Source: Nonomuraea sediminis
GTDB taxonomy: Bacteria; Actinomycetota; Actinomycetes; Streptosporangiales; Streptosporangiaceae
NCBI RefSeq assembly: GCF_018531495.1
Contig: NZ_JAHDTI010000010.1
Coordinates: 62,001 to 126,000, forward strand
DNA: 64,000 nt
Direction of reading: 5' to 3'
The notes beneath the pieces are model-generated. The model searched no databases, had not been told where the DNA came from, and was given only the letters and a program-made list of their open reading frames with translations. The translations under genes and the position numbers were made by a program. Below are positions 49,239 to 57,502 of the stretch, in pieces; position 1 is the stretch's first letter; each line of letters starts with the position of its first letter.

Positions 49239-50419
49239 GCATGCACATCCGCGATCTGTGGGCTGAATCCCTCGCCGGGATGCTGGCCCGTCCCGTCCGA
49301 TCGGCCCTGACCACCCTGGGCACCGTTCTGGGGATCACCACGCTGGTGGTCACCATGGGCATCGCCGCGACCGCCGGCAACCAGATCGTCGGCCGCTTCG
49401 ACGAACTGCTGGCCACCAGCGTCACCGTCGAGGTGCCGCAGAACAGCCGCCAGGCCCTGGTGTCGTGGGAGGCCGCCGCGGACCTGCGGCGGCTTCGCGG
49501 CGTGCTCTCGGCCACCGCTCTGGCACAGAGCGACAAGAGCTCCAACCTCGTGGTGACCGCCAACAACCTGCTCGACCCGACCCAGGTGGCCGGGCAGACG
49601 CTCGCCGTCGTCGCGGCCACCCCGGACCTGCCGGCCACCACCCGCGGCAGACTGCTGACCGGCCGCTTCTACGACGCGGGCCACCTCACCCGCGGCGACC
49701 GCGTCGTCGTGCTGGGCGAGCAGGCCGCTGCCATGCTCGGCATCACCCGGCTGGACCACGCGCCGGCGGTGTTCATCAACGACCGCGCCTATACCGTCAT
49801 CGGCATCATCGGCGGCCTGCAGCGCGAGCAGATCCTCGCCAGCGCGGTCCTGGTGCCGCCCACCCTCGGCCCCGACTTCGGCCTGAAGAACGTCACCCGT
49901 GTCCTGGTCGCCACCCAGCTGGGCGCCGCCGAGCTGATCGCCCGCCAGGCCCCTCTCGCCCTCAGCCCCAACCACACCGGCGAGCTTCAGGTGATCGCCC
50001 CGCCCAGTCCCAAACGCGCCCGTGACGGCGCCCAGGACGACGTCAACGGCCTGTTCCTCATCCTCGGTTTGGTCTCCCTGATCGTGGGCGCGGTCGGGAT
50101 CGCCAACGTCACCCTGGTCACCGTCATGGAGCGCGTCGCTGAGATCGGTCTGCGCCGAGCCCTGGGGGCCGCCCGTCGCCACATAGCCGCCCAGTTCCTG
50201 CTGGAGTCCAGCCTGATCGGCCTGACCGGCGGAGTCATCGGCGCCAGTCTGGGCACCGTCGCCGTCGTCGTGGTGGCGGCCGTCCGCCAGTGGACTCCGG
50301 TGCTTGACATGCGTCTGGCTCTGGCCGCCCCTGCGGCCGGCGCGCTGGTCGGGCTTTTGGCCGGACTGTATCCGGCCTTGCGTGCCGCCCGGATGGAGCC
50401 CGTCGATGCCCTGCGCTGA
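49235..50419 (+). CDS. MacB/FtsX-type ABC transporter permease
   Basis: A 394-residue permease with the four-helix MacB layout: one N-terminal helix (about 20-45), an extracytoplasmic MacB_PCD domain (about 50-265) and three C-terminal helices (about 275-300, 320-350, 360-380) in the FtsX domain, with VTLVTVMERVAEIGLRRALG and PALRAARMEPVDALR as family signatures. The GTG at 49235 or the ATG two codons later is the start. It is last in the exporter operon. The following gap 50420-50737 shows no gene I can support. Confidence 0.9.
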   Translation: MSMHIRDLWAESLAGMLARPVRSALTTLGTVLGITTLVVTMGIAATAGNQIVGRFDELLATSVTVEVPQNSRQALVSWEAAADLRRLRGVLSATALAQSDKSSNLVVTANNLLDPTQVAGQTLAVVAATPDLPATTRGRLLTGRFYDAGHLTRGDRVVVLGEQAAAMLGITRLDHAPAVFINDRAYTVIGIIGGLQREQILASAVLVPPTLGPDFGLKNVTRVLVATQLGAAELIARQAPLALSPNHTGELQVIAPPSPKRARDGAQDDVNGLFLILGLVSLIVGAVGIANVTLVTVMERVAEIGLRRALGAARRHIAAQFLLESSLIGLTGGVIGASLGTVAVVVVAAVRQWTPVLDMRLALAAPAAGALVGLLAGLYPALRAARMEPVDALR

Positions 50420-50737
50420 CCGGCGACCGGCCTAGCCCAGAGGAGTCCACGGCCCGCCCCACGGCATCGCTGCCCCTGTGCCCGGCCCGCCACACGCCTC
50501 CACGTCCACGGCTCCATCAGCTCGCGGGTCGACGCTGAGGAGGTCGCCCGAGAGACCTACCGCTGCTACGCCTTGTGCCGGCAACAGCAGGACGTCCAGC
50601 GCCTGGCTGACGACGATCGCCAGCCGCATCGCCTGGACCTGCTCGGCCGGTGACGCTCCGGTCAGCACGGACCGGGGCGTCACCGGCCTGCGGAACCAGG
50701 TCAGTGGTTCAACCCGCGACGTCACTCCTACGACTCG

Positions 50738-51178
50738 TCAGGGCTCGAGGTCGGCCACGCCTTTGCCGCTCGCCACATCGAAGGGCACGGAAACCTGGTC
50801 GTGCGCGATCAACCAATTGCCGTCGATCTTCCGGAAGCAGAAGGTGGCCCGGACCCACATGCCGCTCGTCGCCGTCCCGTTCTTCAGCGTGCCGCTGAGC
50901 CGGCCGAAGCCGTGCCCGAACGCTACTTCGTCGCCCACGGTGAGTGTCAGGTCGCGAACCTCATAGTTCACATCCTGGAAGAACGTGAACACCTTCGCCC
51001 AGTTCTTCAATTTCGCCTCCACCCCTACATGCTGCAGCGGCGGCTCGACGTCGAAGGACACGACATCCGTTGTGTAAAGCCGCTTCAGGCCGTCGAGATC
51101 CTTGGCTCGGAGCGCTTCGACGATCTTGTCGGCTTGCTGCCTGATCTCGGCTTCGTCAACCTCGCGTTGCGTAGGCAT
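50738..51178 (-). CDS. SnoaL/NTF2-like protein in the ECF41-type regulon
   Basis: A 146-residue protein with the NTF2-like cone fold: an N-terminal helix pair (DEAEIRQQADKIVEALRAKD), then LKRLYTTDVVSFDVEPPLQH and strands NYEVRDLTLTVGDEVAFGHG and WLIAHDQVSVPFDV. These proteins are ketosteroid-isomerase-like enzymes or ligand binders. Its promoter (51227-51250) matches those of the SigJ-like sigma gene and the LUD gene, so it is probably part of that sigma factor's regulon. Confidence 0.85.
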   Translation of the reverse strand: MPTQREVDEAEIRQQADKIVEALRAKDLDGLKRLYTTDVVSFDVEPPLQHVGVEAKLKNWAKVFTFFQDVNYEVRDLTLTVGDEVAFGHGFGRLSGTLKNGTATSGMWVRATFCFRKIDGNWLIAHDQVSVPFDVASGKGVADLEP

Positions 51179-51226
51179 CGCTACTCATCCCTTCCATTCG
51201 TGCGGAATCTCGGCTTCTCACTAGTA

Positions 51227-51250
51227 CGACAAGACAGCGCCCCGGAATGT
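51227..51250 (-). promoter_or_regulatory. ECF41-type promoter A (SnoaL gene)
   Basis: ACATTCC (complement of 51244-51250), exactly 11 bp, then TTGTCG (complement of 51227-51232), 49 bp before the SnoaL start codon. The same boxes and spacing occur at 52411-52434 and 52454-52477. ECF41 promoters are known to use a TGTCACA-like -35 and a CGTC-like -10. Confidence 0.7.
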
Positions 51251-51436
51251 CAGGCCCGCGGCTGCCGTGCCAACTTCGGAATCGGCCGAAGTTCAAGAAA
51301 TCTGGCCGCAACCAGTTCCCCTGGCGACGGTCCCTGTCGCGGGCCCGGCGTCGGGCGTCGCGAGTGACCCTGATCAGCCTCACCACGGCCCCCGGTGGCA
51401 GCGGCCGTCAGCGGACCGGTGGGATGGAGGCGCGCG

Positions 51437-52369
51437 TCAGCCCGTCGTCCAAAGCCGGAGTTTCTCGGGGTTGAAAATTGCCCAGATGCGCTTGATGCGG
51501 CCGCCCGCGATATCGAAGGCCAGCACCGCCGCGGTGGTGCCGTCTTTCTGGGCGACCAGGCCGGGCTGGCTGTTGACGGCGCGCTCCAGGATCGTCAGAC
51601 CGGGTGCCCGGGCAGCCAGATCGACGCAGGCGCGGGCGACCTGCTCGCCGCCCTCAACCCGCTGGCGCCGCACGACGAGGCCGCCACCATCGCCGATGAC
51701 CATGGCATCGGGGTCGAGCAGGCCGATCAGGGCGTCGATGTCCTTGGCTTCCCAGGCCTGCTTGAAGTCCCTGACGATGCGGGCCTGCGGGGCTGCCGGT
51801 GCCGGGGAAGGCTGTGACGCGCGAACGCGACGGCGGGCCGAGAAGGCCAGCTGGCGGCACGCCACCGGGGTACGGCCGACGATCTCGCCCACCTCGGCGA
51901 AGGAGTATCGGAAGACATCGTGCAGGACGAACGCGACGCGCTCGGCCGGGGTCATCGATTCCAGCACGACCAGGAAGGCCATACTGACCGACTCATCCAG
52001 GGTGACCCGGTCGGCCGGGTCGACGGTGGTGCCGCCCGGCCGCCCATCGATCCACTCACCGGGTTCGGGCAACGGCTCGGGGATCCATTCACCCACGTAG
52101 GTCTCTCGCCGGGCCCGTGCCGAGCCGAGCATGTTGAGGCAGATGCGGCCGGCGACCTTCGTCAGCCAGGCGCCGGGCGACTCGATGGCGTCCTGCTGCT
52201 GTGCGGACATCGCATACCAGCGGGCGTAGGTCTCCTGCACGGCATCCTCGGCCTCGGCCAGGGATCCAAGGAGCCGGTAGGTGAGATTGATCAGCCGGCC
52301 CCGCTCGCTCGTGACCGCATCCAGGCCTGGACCAGGTCGGCCATCCCCTGGCCCAGATCGGTTGGTCAT
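51437..52369 (-). CDS. ECF41/SigJ-like RNA polymerase sigma factor with SnoaL-like C-terminal domain
   Basis: A 310-residue ECF sigma factor. Region 2 (YRLLGSLAEAEDAVQETYAR) and region 4 (LHDVFRYSFAEVGEIVGRTP) are clear, followed by a SnoaL-like domain (about 200-305) with DPDAMVIGDGGG and the C-terminal AIFNPEKLRLW, the typical end (NPDKL) of ECF41/SigJ proteins. In this family the tail both inhibits and is needed for activity, with no separate anti-sigma factor. The ATG at 52369 is used rather than 52450. The same promoter motif before this gene and two neighbours suggests autoregulation. Confidence 0.9.
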   Translation of the reverse strand: MTNRSGPGDGRPGPGLDAVTSERGRLINLTYRLLGSLAEAEDAVQETYARWYAMSAQQQDAIESPGAWLTKVAGRICLNMLGSARARRETYVGEWIPEPLPEPGEWIDGRPGGTTVDPADRVTLDESVSMAFLVVLESMTPAERVAFVLHDVFRYSFAEVGEIVGRTPVACRQLAFSARRRVRASQPSPAPAAPQARIVRDFKQAWEAKDIDALIGLLDPDAMVIGDGGGLVVRRQRVEGGEQVARACVDLAARAPGLTILERAVNSQPGLVAQKDGTTAAVLAFDIAGGRIKRIWAIFNPEKLRLWTTG

Positions 52370-52410
52370 GGTGTCGGCGGCTCCCTCTGTCGCATCTGCT
52401 CTCACGGGTT

Positions 52411-52434
52411 CGACAAGACAGCGCACCGGAATGT
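52411..52434 (-). promoter_or_regulatory. ECF41-type promoter B (sigma factor gene)
   Basis: ACATTCC (complement of 52428-52434), 11 bp, TTGTCG (complement of 52411-52416), 42 bp before the sigma start. It shares GCTGTCTTGTCG with promoter A. It lies back to back with promoter C. Confidence 0.7.
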
Positions 52435-52453
52435 GAGGCCGGCACGGCACCTA

Positions 52454-52477
52454 ACATTCCTGAGGGCTGCGTTGTCG
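52454..52477 (+). promoter_or_regulatory. ECF41-type promoter C (LUD gene)
   Basis: ACATTCC (52454-52460), 11 bp, TTGTCG (52472-52477), 37 bp before the LUD gene start on the plus strand. GTGAGA follows at the same distance as in promoters A and B. Confidence 0.68.
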
Positions 52478-52513
52478 AGCTGGTGAGACGAAACGACCAG
52501 CCCAGGAGGCACC

Positions 52514-53143
52514 GTGACCACTCCGATGCAGGCAACCCGGTTCGCCGACCCGGCGCCCACGAAGCACCTGGAGCGGGCGGCCAGTGCGCTGACCGCGCGC
52601 GGGTTCACCGTCGAGATCCTCGACGACGTCGCCGCCGCTCGTACCCGCATCAAGGATCTGGTACCCGAGGGTGCCAGCGTATTCACCGGGGCCAGCGAAA
52701 CCCTCCGCCTGTCCGGCATCGAGGCCGACATCAACACCAGCGGACGATACGACGCCGTCAAGCCACGCGCCCTGGCCATGGACCGCGTCACTGAACATGA
52801 CGAGATCCGGCGGCTGATGTCCACCCCCGACGTCATCGTAGGCAGCGTCCACGCGGTCACCGAAACCGGCTCCCTCGTGGTCGCCTCGGGCAGCGGAAGC
52901 CAGCTTCCCGGATACGCCGGCGGTGCCGCCCGCGCGATCTGGATCGTCGGAGCGCAGAAGGTGGTACCCGACCTGCCCACCGCGCTACGCCGCGTCGAAG
53001 ACCACTGCCTTCCACTGGAAAACGCCCGCACCCAGGCAGTCCACGGGTGGCCCAGCGCCATCAACCGCCTCCTCATCCTCAACGCGGAATTCCACCCCGG
53101 ACGCGGCACCGTCCTCCTGCTCCGCGAAGCCATCGGATTCTGA
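52514..53143 (+). CDS. LUD-domain protein (LutC/YkgG-like)
   Basis: A 209-residue LUD-domain (formerly DUF162) protein related to LutC of lactate utilisation. The signatures ITTPMQATRF-type start, VFTGASETLRLSGIEADI, VGSVHAVTETGSLVVASGSG and ARAIWIVGAQKVVPDLPTAL are typical, with the last motif near the end of the domain. LutA and LutB are absent, so this is a stand-alone LUD protein, a kind common in actinomycetes near ECF41 sigma genes. GTG start. It is divergent from the sigma gene and probably under its control (promoter C). Confidence 0.88.
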   Translation: MTTPMQATRFADPAPTKHLERAASALTARGFTVEILDDVAAARTRIKDLVPEGASVFTGASETLRLSGIEADINTSGRYDAVKPRALAMDRVTEHDEIRRLMSTPDVIVGSVHAVTETGSLVVASGSGSQLPGYAGGAARAIWIVGAQKVVPDLPTALRRVEDHCLPLENARTQAVHGWPSAINRLLILNAEFHPGRGTVLLLREAIGF

Positions 53144-53530
53144 GGCAACGTCAACAGGTCTGGCACGAATGCGCTGGTGACAGAGCATGCGGTCAGTAGG
53201 GTGATCTTGGCGTCAACGCCATTGCGTTTGGCTCTGCCGCTGCTGGTCAATGGGGCTTGAACCAGGAAACGGGACTCCGGGTAGATCAACGATCGGCGAA
53301 GAAGGTCGATCAAGTCCAGGAGTCCCGTTGCAGCAGAAGTCTGTCGTCACACCGGCACGGTCGACAGCGTGGCGTACAGTGCCAAGCTCGTGGCGCCCGT
53401 CAACAAGGCGGCCAACTCCATCACCCTGCCGCCTCCACGACCATGGCCGCCAGGGCCGCCGCGCTGGGGAACTCCTGATGATCGCGTAGGTGGGTGGCAA
53501 CCTGGTTCGACGAACGCTCCGCGCGGGTCG
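53144..53530. other. Intergenic stretch with a 9-bp inverted repeat
   Basis: No gene is supported. CGGGACTCC (53270-53278) and GGAGTCCCG (53319-53327) form a perfect inverted repeat over 40 bp, perhaps the end of a lost IS or a folded RNA. A short frame (LQQKSVVTPARSTAWRTV) directly after it may be transposase debris; I cannot name the family. Confidence 0.35.
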
Positions 53531-54172
53531 TCAACGGCTGATCGGTGCGCGGAGCACGGCCGGGCCGCCGGGTACGGTGCTCAGGCCGAGCGCGACCGCC
53601 TCGTCATCCTGCACGGCTGCCGACAACTCCATGGTCAGACCCATCCCCCTCGCGGTGAAGCTCCCCGCCGGGATCCGGCTGCCGTCGCGGTTTTCCAGCC
53701 AGACCAGATAGCGCTGGCCGGTGGTCAGGCCGCTGACCGACAGGTCCACGGCCGTGCCCCACGGGCGTACGTCCAGCTCGGCCGAGACCCGCATACCGCC
53801 GGAACCGTACGCCACGGTGGGCCTGTCCGTGTTGAACACCCCAGAAAGCCCGGAAAGCAGCGTCACCACCGCGACCGCGGCCGCCACGAGCCCTCCGGCC
53901 CAGGCCAGCCGGCGCCGGCGCCTGTGCACGTGCCGGGTGCCGACGGCGGTCAGTACGCTCTCGCGCAGCCAGGGCGGCGGCGCGGGCGGCGGGGAGACGC
54001 GGGCGGGGTCGGCGTGGCCGAGCGCACCGGCCACCGCACGCAGCCCGTCCAGCTCGGCCCGGCAGCCGGGGCAGCCGTCGGCGTGCGCGAGCAGCGCGAT
54101 GGTCTCGGTTTCCGGCAGGCGGCCGAGCGCGTGCATCCCAAGAAGAGGCTGATAGTCGCGGCAGCTAATCAC
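53531..54172 (-). CDS. Anti-sigma factor with zinc-finger (ZAS) domain
   Basis: A 213-residue membrane anti-sigma factor. The cytoplasmic N-terminus has the zinc-binding anti-sigma motif HADGCPGC (HxxxCxxC, about residues 32-39) after a conserved Cys-containing start. One transmembrane segment lies at about 95-115 (LAWAGGLVAAAVAVVTLLSG), and an extracytoplasmic beta-rich domain (RVSAELDVRPWGTAVDLSVS, LTTGQRYLVWLENRDGS) follows. The GTG at 54172 overlaps the sigma gene stop by eight bases, so they are co-translated. It binds and holds the ECF factor at 54165 at the membrane. Confidence 0.9.
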   Translation of the reverse strand: MISCRDYQPLLGMHALGRLPETETIALLAHADGCPGCRAELDGLRAVAGALGHADPARVSPPPAPPPWLRESVLTAVGTRHVHRRRRRLAWAGGLVAAAVAVVTLLSGLSGVFNTDRPTVAYGSGGMRVSAELDVRPWGTAVDLSVSGLTTGQRYLVWLENRDGSRIPAGSFTARGMGLTMELSAAVQDDEAVALGLSTVPGGPAVLRAPISR

Positions 54173-54674
54173 CGTCCCACCCCATCTCCTCCATGACCAG
54201 GCGAAGCGCCTTGAGCGCGTAGAACACCCTGCTTCGCACCGTACCTGGAGGAATACGCAGTTCGGCGGCGAGCTCAGCGGGCGCCCGGTCACGCAGATGG
54301 ACCTCCACCAGGATGTGCCGCTGCTCCGGCGACAGGCGCCGCAGCGCCTCCTCGACCTGCATGCCGAGCAGCAGCCCCTCCAGGTCGTTGCCCGACGGCA
54401 GGTCCTCCCCCTGCTCGGCCGAGAGCTGCGGCCGCGCGGACCGCGCCCGCATGAGATCGATCACCACATTCCTGCAGATCGCGAAGAGCCAGGTGCGCGG
54501 GGACGACTGCCGGTGGTCGTACCGGGCCGCGGTACGCCAGGCGCGGACGAAGGTCTCCTGCACCGCGTCCTCGGCCAACCCAGGGTCGCCCAACGACCGC
54601 CTGGCGAAGGCGAACAGTTCGCCTCCGTGATCGTCGTAGACCGCCCGCAACGTGGCCTCGTCATCCAGCCGCAC
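54165..54674 (-). CDS. ECF RNA polymerase sigma factor
   Basis: A 169-residue ECF sigma factor: region 2 (YDDHGGELFAFARRSLGDPG, AEDAVQETFVRAWR) and region 4 (EVHLRDRAPAELAAELRIPP) with the helix GTVRSRVFYALK. The frame is open to 54731, but AGGAGG four bases before the GTG at 54674 decides this start, giving the family's normal size. It is paired with the overlapping zinc-finger anti-sigma gene. It is divergent from a secreted protein gene with TTCACGTGAA in the gap, a likely target or autoregulatory site. Confidence 0.92.
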   Translation of the reverse strand: MRLDDEATLRAVYDDHGGELFAFARRSLGDPGLAEDAVQETFVRAWRTAARYDHRQSSPRTWLFAICRNVVIDLMRARSARPQLSAEQGEDLPSGNDLEGLLLGMQVEEALRRLSPEQRHILVEVHLRDRAPAELAAELRIPPGTVRSRVFYALKALRLVMEEMGWDGD

Positions 54675-54743
54675 GCGTCCTCCTCTCACTCCCCGGGGCA
54701 TACGGAACGGATCGCTGCGGCGTTCATCCATTTTCGTTGAACT

Positions 54744-54753
54744 TTCACGTGAA
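54744..54753. promoter_or_regulatory. Palindrome TTCACGTGAA in the sigma/secreted-protein gap
   Basis: Perfect 10-bp palindrome inside GTTGAACTTTCACGTGAACG, about 70 bp from each start codon. GAAC occurs on both sides, resembling ECF -35 elements in both directions. A promoter pair for the divergent genes is likely. Confidence 0.4.
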
Positions 54754-54821
54754 CGCGACGCGCGGTGGCTCCGTACCCCCTCCCGTCATCAGTGACATCA
54801 GCAACCGACGGAGGAGACGAC

Positions 54822-55454
54822 ATGCGTAGAGGTGTTTGGGCAGCAGTGCTCGGGGCGGCAGTCTCGATGACCGTGGTGTCAGCGGTTCCCACGCTCGCGG
54901 ACACCGCGTCCGGGTCCGAGCAGCGCGCCGACGTACGTATCCAGTCGCCGAGGGCCGGCGCGTCGACCGGGGTGGAGGGAGCGGCCTGGACGATGGAGCT
55001 GTCCGTCCACTACCGCGACGGCCTCAAGGCTGCGGGGTGGAGCGGGCCCCAGGTCACCGGCCCCCAAGGCGGCACCGGCACGTTCGGGCCCGGCAAGGAC
55101 GACAAGCTGCCGGGCCTTGTCGTACTGCTCTCCACCACGACAGGCTTCTCCGGGCCCGGCACCAACCTGGCGAACCTGTTCAACGTCACCGGGGTGGCCC
55201 AGCGGGACCAGAGCGGGACCAGGATCTGGGACTCCTGGCTGGTCGGCAAGGCGCTGTTCGGCAAGGACGTCGACAGCGTGGTAACCGTTGCGGTCGTGAA
55301 GGACCTCGACGGCAACGGCGTGCTCGACGACGCCCCTGACGTGGTCAAGGACGTCACGGGCGACGGCCGGGTCGACGCCCGTGACCTGCGCGAGCTGGGC
55401 GTGGCGTCGAACGTCGCCGCGCTGCCGTTCCGGATCAGCGGCGCGGCCGCCTGA
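54822..55454 (+). CDS. Secreted protein with C-terminal calcium-binding (dockerin/EF-hand-like) motifs
   Basis: A 210-residue exported protein. Signal peptide 1-29 (SAVPTLA), then a beta-type body (WTMELSVHYRDGLKAAGWSG ... TTTGFSGPGTNLANLFNVTG) and, near the C-terminus, two EF-hand-like loops DLDGNGVLDDAPDV and DVTGDGRVDARDLRELG as in dockerins. GGAGGAG precedes the ATG at 54822; the longer frame from 54765 lacks a signal peptide start. The family is unknown to me. It is divergent from the ECF sigma/anti-sigma pair, so it is a good candidate for that sigma factor's target in the envelope. The gap 55455-55652 shows no gene. Confidence 0.78.
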   Translation: MRRGVWAAVLGAAVSMTVVSAVPTLADTASGSEQRADVRIQSPRAGASTGVEGAAWTMELSVHYRDGLKAAGWSGPQVTGPQGGTGTFGPGKDDKLPGLVVLLSTTTGFSGPGTNLANLFNVTGVAQRDQSGTRIWDSWLVGKALFGKDVDSVVTVAVVKDLDGNGVLDDAPDVVKDVTGDGRVDARDLRELGVASNVAALPFRISGAAA

Positions 55455-55652
55455 CCGGCTCGCCACCGGATCGACCGACCACGAGGCGCCCCGGATGACG
55501 TGTTCGCGCCCGCGGGGAATCCCCGGGGCGCGGCTCGTCGGACCGATAGCTTGGCGGTCCCATCCGCGCATGGAGGCTCTGGCGGACAGCTTCGAGGAAG
55601 TCATCGGACTGGACCTGATCAGGCCCCCGTCCGTACGCCGGCCTCGGGCCGT

Positions 55653-56594
55653 TCAGGCCTGCGTCAGTGCGTGCTCGGGGTGGTCGGGTGTGTCCTGGCG
55701 AAGCCGGCGGGTCAGCTCCCGGACGAAGGCCGCGACGTGCGGCGGCTGGGTGCCGGGGCGGGTGGCGCAGTACCAGACCCGGGTCTGCGGCCTGGTCCCG
55801 ACCTGCACCAGGCTGATGTGGTGCGAGGTCACGTAGGGGGCGGCGACCCAACTGGGCAGGATGGTCACTCCCTCTCCACCGGCGACCATCTCGATCAGCA
55901 GGTCGGTGATGACCGGCATCGTGGTGACGCGGGCGGGCCGGGCGCCGTGCGGGATGGGCAGGGGCGTGGCAGGGATCCGGTTCTGGTCATAGATGTCGTA
56001 GAGGATGAGATGGGCGTCGTCGAAGTCACGCGCGGTGACATGGCGGCGATGCGCCCAGGGGTGTCGGTCCGCGACGACGGCCACCATCTCGTCCTCGAAC
56101 AGGCGGGTCAGCTGGACGCGATCCATCTGACGGTCGAGCTTGGTGACCAACGCGACATCGACCAGGTCCTCGACCAGAGCGGAGATGGGCTCGTCACCGG
56201 GGACCGACTCGATGCGCACCTCGGCGTCCGGCTGCTGCTCCCGGAAGCCGCGGATGACGGGGGGCAACCACTGAAACGTGGTGCTGCACTGCGCGGTGAA
56301 GCGCACCCGCCGGTCGCGACCGTCGCGGATCTCCCGCACATCGCGCGCGGCGGCGCGCAGCTCGGTCAGGACCTGGCGTGAGGCGACCAGCATGCGCCGC
56401 CCCGCGGGATTCGGCACCAGCCTGCGCCCCTGCCGCTCGAACAGCCGTACGCCCAGCCTCTCCTCCAGCTTGGTGAGGCGCTGACTCAGGGCGGGCTGGC
56501 TCACGTAGAGACGTTCGGCGGCGGCCGTCAGGGTGCCGCTGTCCGCCAGGGCGTCCAGCAGCTCGAGATCACGCAGATCCACATCCAGATCCAT
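55653..56594 (-). CDS. LysR-family transcriptional regulator
   Basis: A 313-residue LysR regulator: the N-terminal HTH (LELLDALADSGTLTAAAERL, SQPALSQRLTKLEERLGVRL) and a two-lobed effector domain (VRFTAQCSTTFQWLPPVIRG, GEGVTILPSWVAAPYV). It is divergent from an SDR/tautomerase operon, which it probably controls in response to an aromatic or carbonyl metabolite. A TTAT-N10-ATAA repeat lies in the 104-bp gap. An aromatic-acid degradation context is suggested by the tautomerase but not proven. Confidence 0.92.
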   Translation of the reverse strand: MDLDVDLRDLELLDALADSGTLTAAAERLYVSQPALSQRLTKLEERLGVRLFERQGRRLVPNPAGRRMLVASRQVLTELRAAARDVREIRDGRDRRVRFTAQCSTTFQWLPPVIRGFREQQPDAEVRIESVPGDEPISALVEDLVDVALVTKLDRQMDRVQLTRLFEDEMVAVVADRHPWAHRRHVTARDFDDAHLILYDIYDQNRIPATPLPIPHGARPARVTTMPVITDLLIEMVAGGEGVTILPSWVAAPYVTSHHISLVQVGTRPQTRVWYCATRPGTQPPHVAAFVRELTRRLRQDTPDHPEHALTQA

Positions 56595-56603
56595 AAGCTC
56601 AGA

Positions 56604-56621
56604 TTATCATTATGCCTATAA
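56604..56621. promoter_or_regulatory. Candidate LysR box
   Basis: TTAT (56604-56607) and ATAA (56618-56621) form an inverted repeat with 10 bp between, in an AT-rich patch 10 bp from the LysR start. It fits the T-N11-A type of LysR sites. Confidence 0.45.
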
Positions 56622-56698
56622 CTTCGTCTTGGACGAATGGGTTTCTCGGGCCGTACGGTCCTGGTGTCAGGTCAGCACCACCACTCGGGAGAACCATC

Positions 56699-57436
56699 GT
56701 GTCCAGCAGAAACACCACCGTCATCGTCACCGGATCGTCCAGCGGCATGGGCCTCGACATCGCCCGCGCGTTCCTGGAGCGAGGCGCCAACGTCGTGCTC
56801 AACGGCCGCGACCCCGACAGGCTCGCCAAGGCGGCCGCTCTGCTCGGCCCCTCGGAACGGCTGGCCGCGGTGGCCGGGGACATCGGGGCCAGGGCCACCG
56901 GCGAGGCGCTGGTCACCGCGGCCGTCGAGCGGTTCGGCGGGGTGGACGTCCTGGTCAACAACGCGGGCGTCTTCGCGCCGAAACCGTTCGTGGACGTCAC
57001 CGAGGAAGAGCTGGACGGCTTCTTGACCAGCAACCTCAAGGGCACGTACCTCACCACGCAGGCCGTCGTACGTCGGATGGTCGCCCAGGGCGGCGGATCC
57101 ATCGTCAACATCGGCACCGTCCTCGTCGACCACGCCATGTCGGGATTCGCCGCCTCCGCTCCCCTGGTGAGCAAGGGCGGGGTGCACGCGCTGACCACGA
57201 GCCTGGCCGCCGAGCTGGCCGGCCACGGCATCCGGGTCAACCTTGTGGCGCCCGGCGTCATCAGGACCCCGCTGCACAGCGCTTCCGACGTGGACTCCTA
57301 TGGCGGTATCGCTCTGCTGAACCGGGTCGGCGAGGTCGAGGAGACCACCGCCGCGGTGCTCTATCTCGCCGAGGCGGCGTTCACCACGGGACACATCCTG
57401 CGCGTCGACGGCGGCTACGTGACCGGCCGCGCCTGA
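56699..57436 (+). CDS. SDR family oxidoreductase with atypical active site
   Basis: A 245-residue short-chain dehydrogenase-fold protein. The cofactor motif TGSSSGMG (11-18) and NNAG (87-90) are normal. The active-site segment reads ASAPLVSKGG, with the lysine K159 present but proline (P155) at the tyrosine position, and the preceding serine is replaced too (NIGTV). Related proteins with ...ALASKG-type segments exist, so this may be a true subfamily with different chemistry. GGGAGAA six bases before GTG 56699 decides the start over 56612. It is in an operon with the tautomerase gene, divergent from LysR. Confidence 0.87.
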   Translation: MSSRNTTVIVTGSSSGMGLDIARAFLERGANVVLNGRDPDRLAKAAALLGPSERLAAVAGDIGARATGEALVTAAVERFGGVDVLVNNAGVFAPKPFVDVTEEELDGFLTSNLKGTYLTTQAVVRRMVAQGGGSIVNIGTVLVDHAMSGFAASAPLVSKGGVHALTTSLAAELAGHGIRVNLVAPGVIRTPLHSASDVDSYGGIALLNRVGEVEETTAAVLYLAEAAFTTGHILRVDGGYVTGRA

Positions 57437-57452
57437 AGACCGATCGCCCCAT

Positions 57453-57486
57453 CATTCGACCCGTTCATTCGACCCGTTCATTCGAC
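57453..57486 (+). repeat. 13-bp tandem repeat (2.6 copies)
   Basis: CATTCGACCCGTT is repeated at 57453-57465 and 57466-57478, followed by a partial copy to 57486, in the short gap between the SDR and tautomerase genes. It looks like replication slippage; no function is evident. Confidence 0.7.
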
Positions 57487-57502
57487 AATGAAGGACTGAG
57501 CC

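Noticed and set aside
57453..57486. Possible CRISPR-like or iteron repeat
   Set aside because: Only 2.6 head-to-tail copies of 13 bp without spacers; simple slippage is enough.
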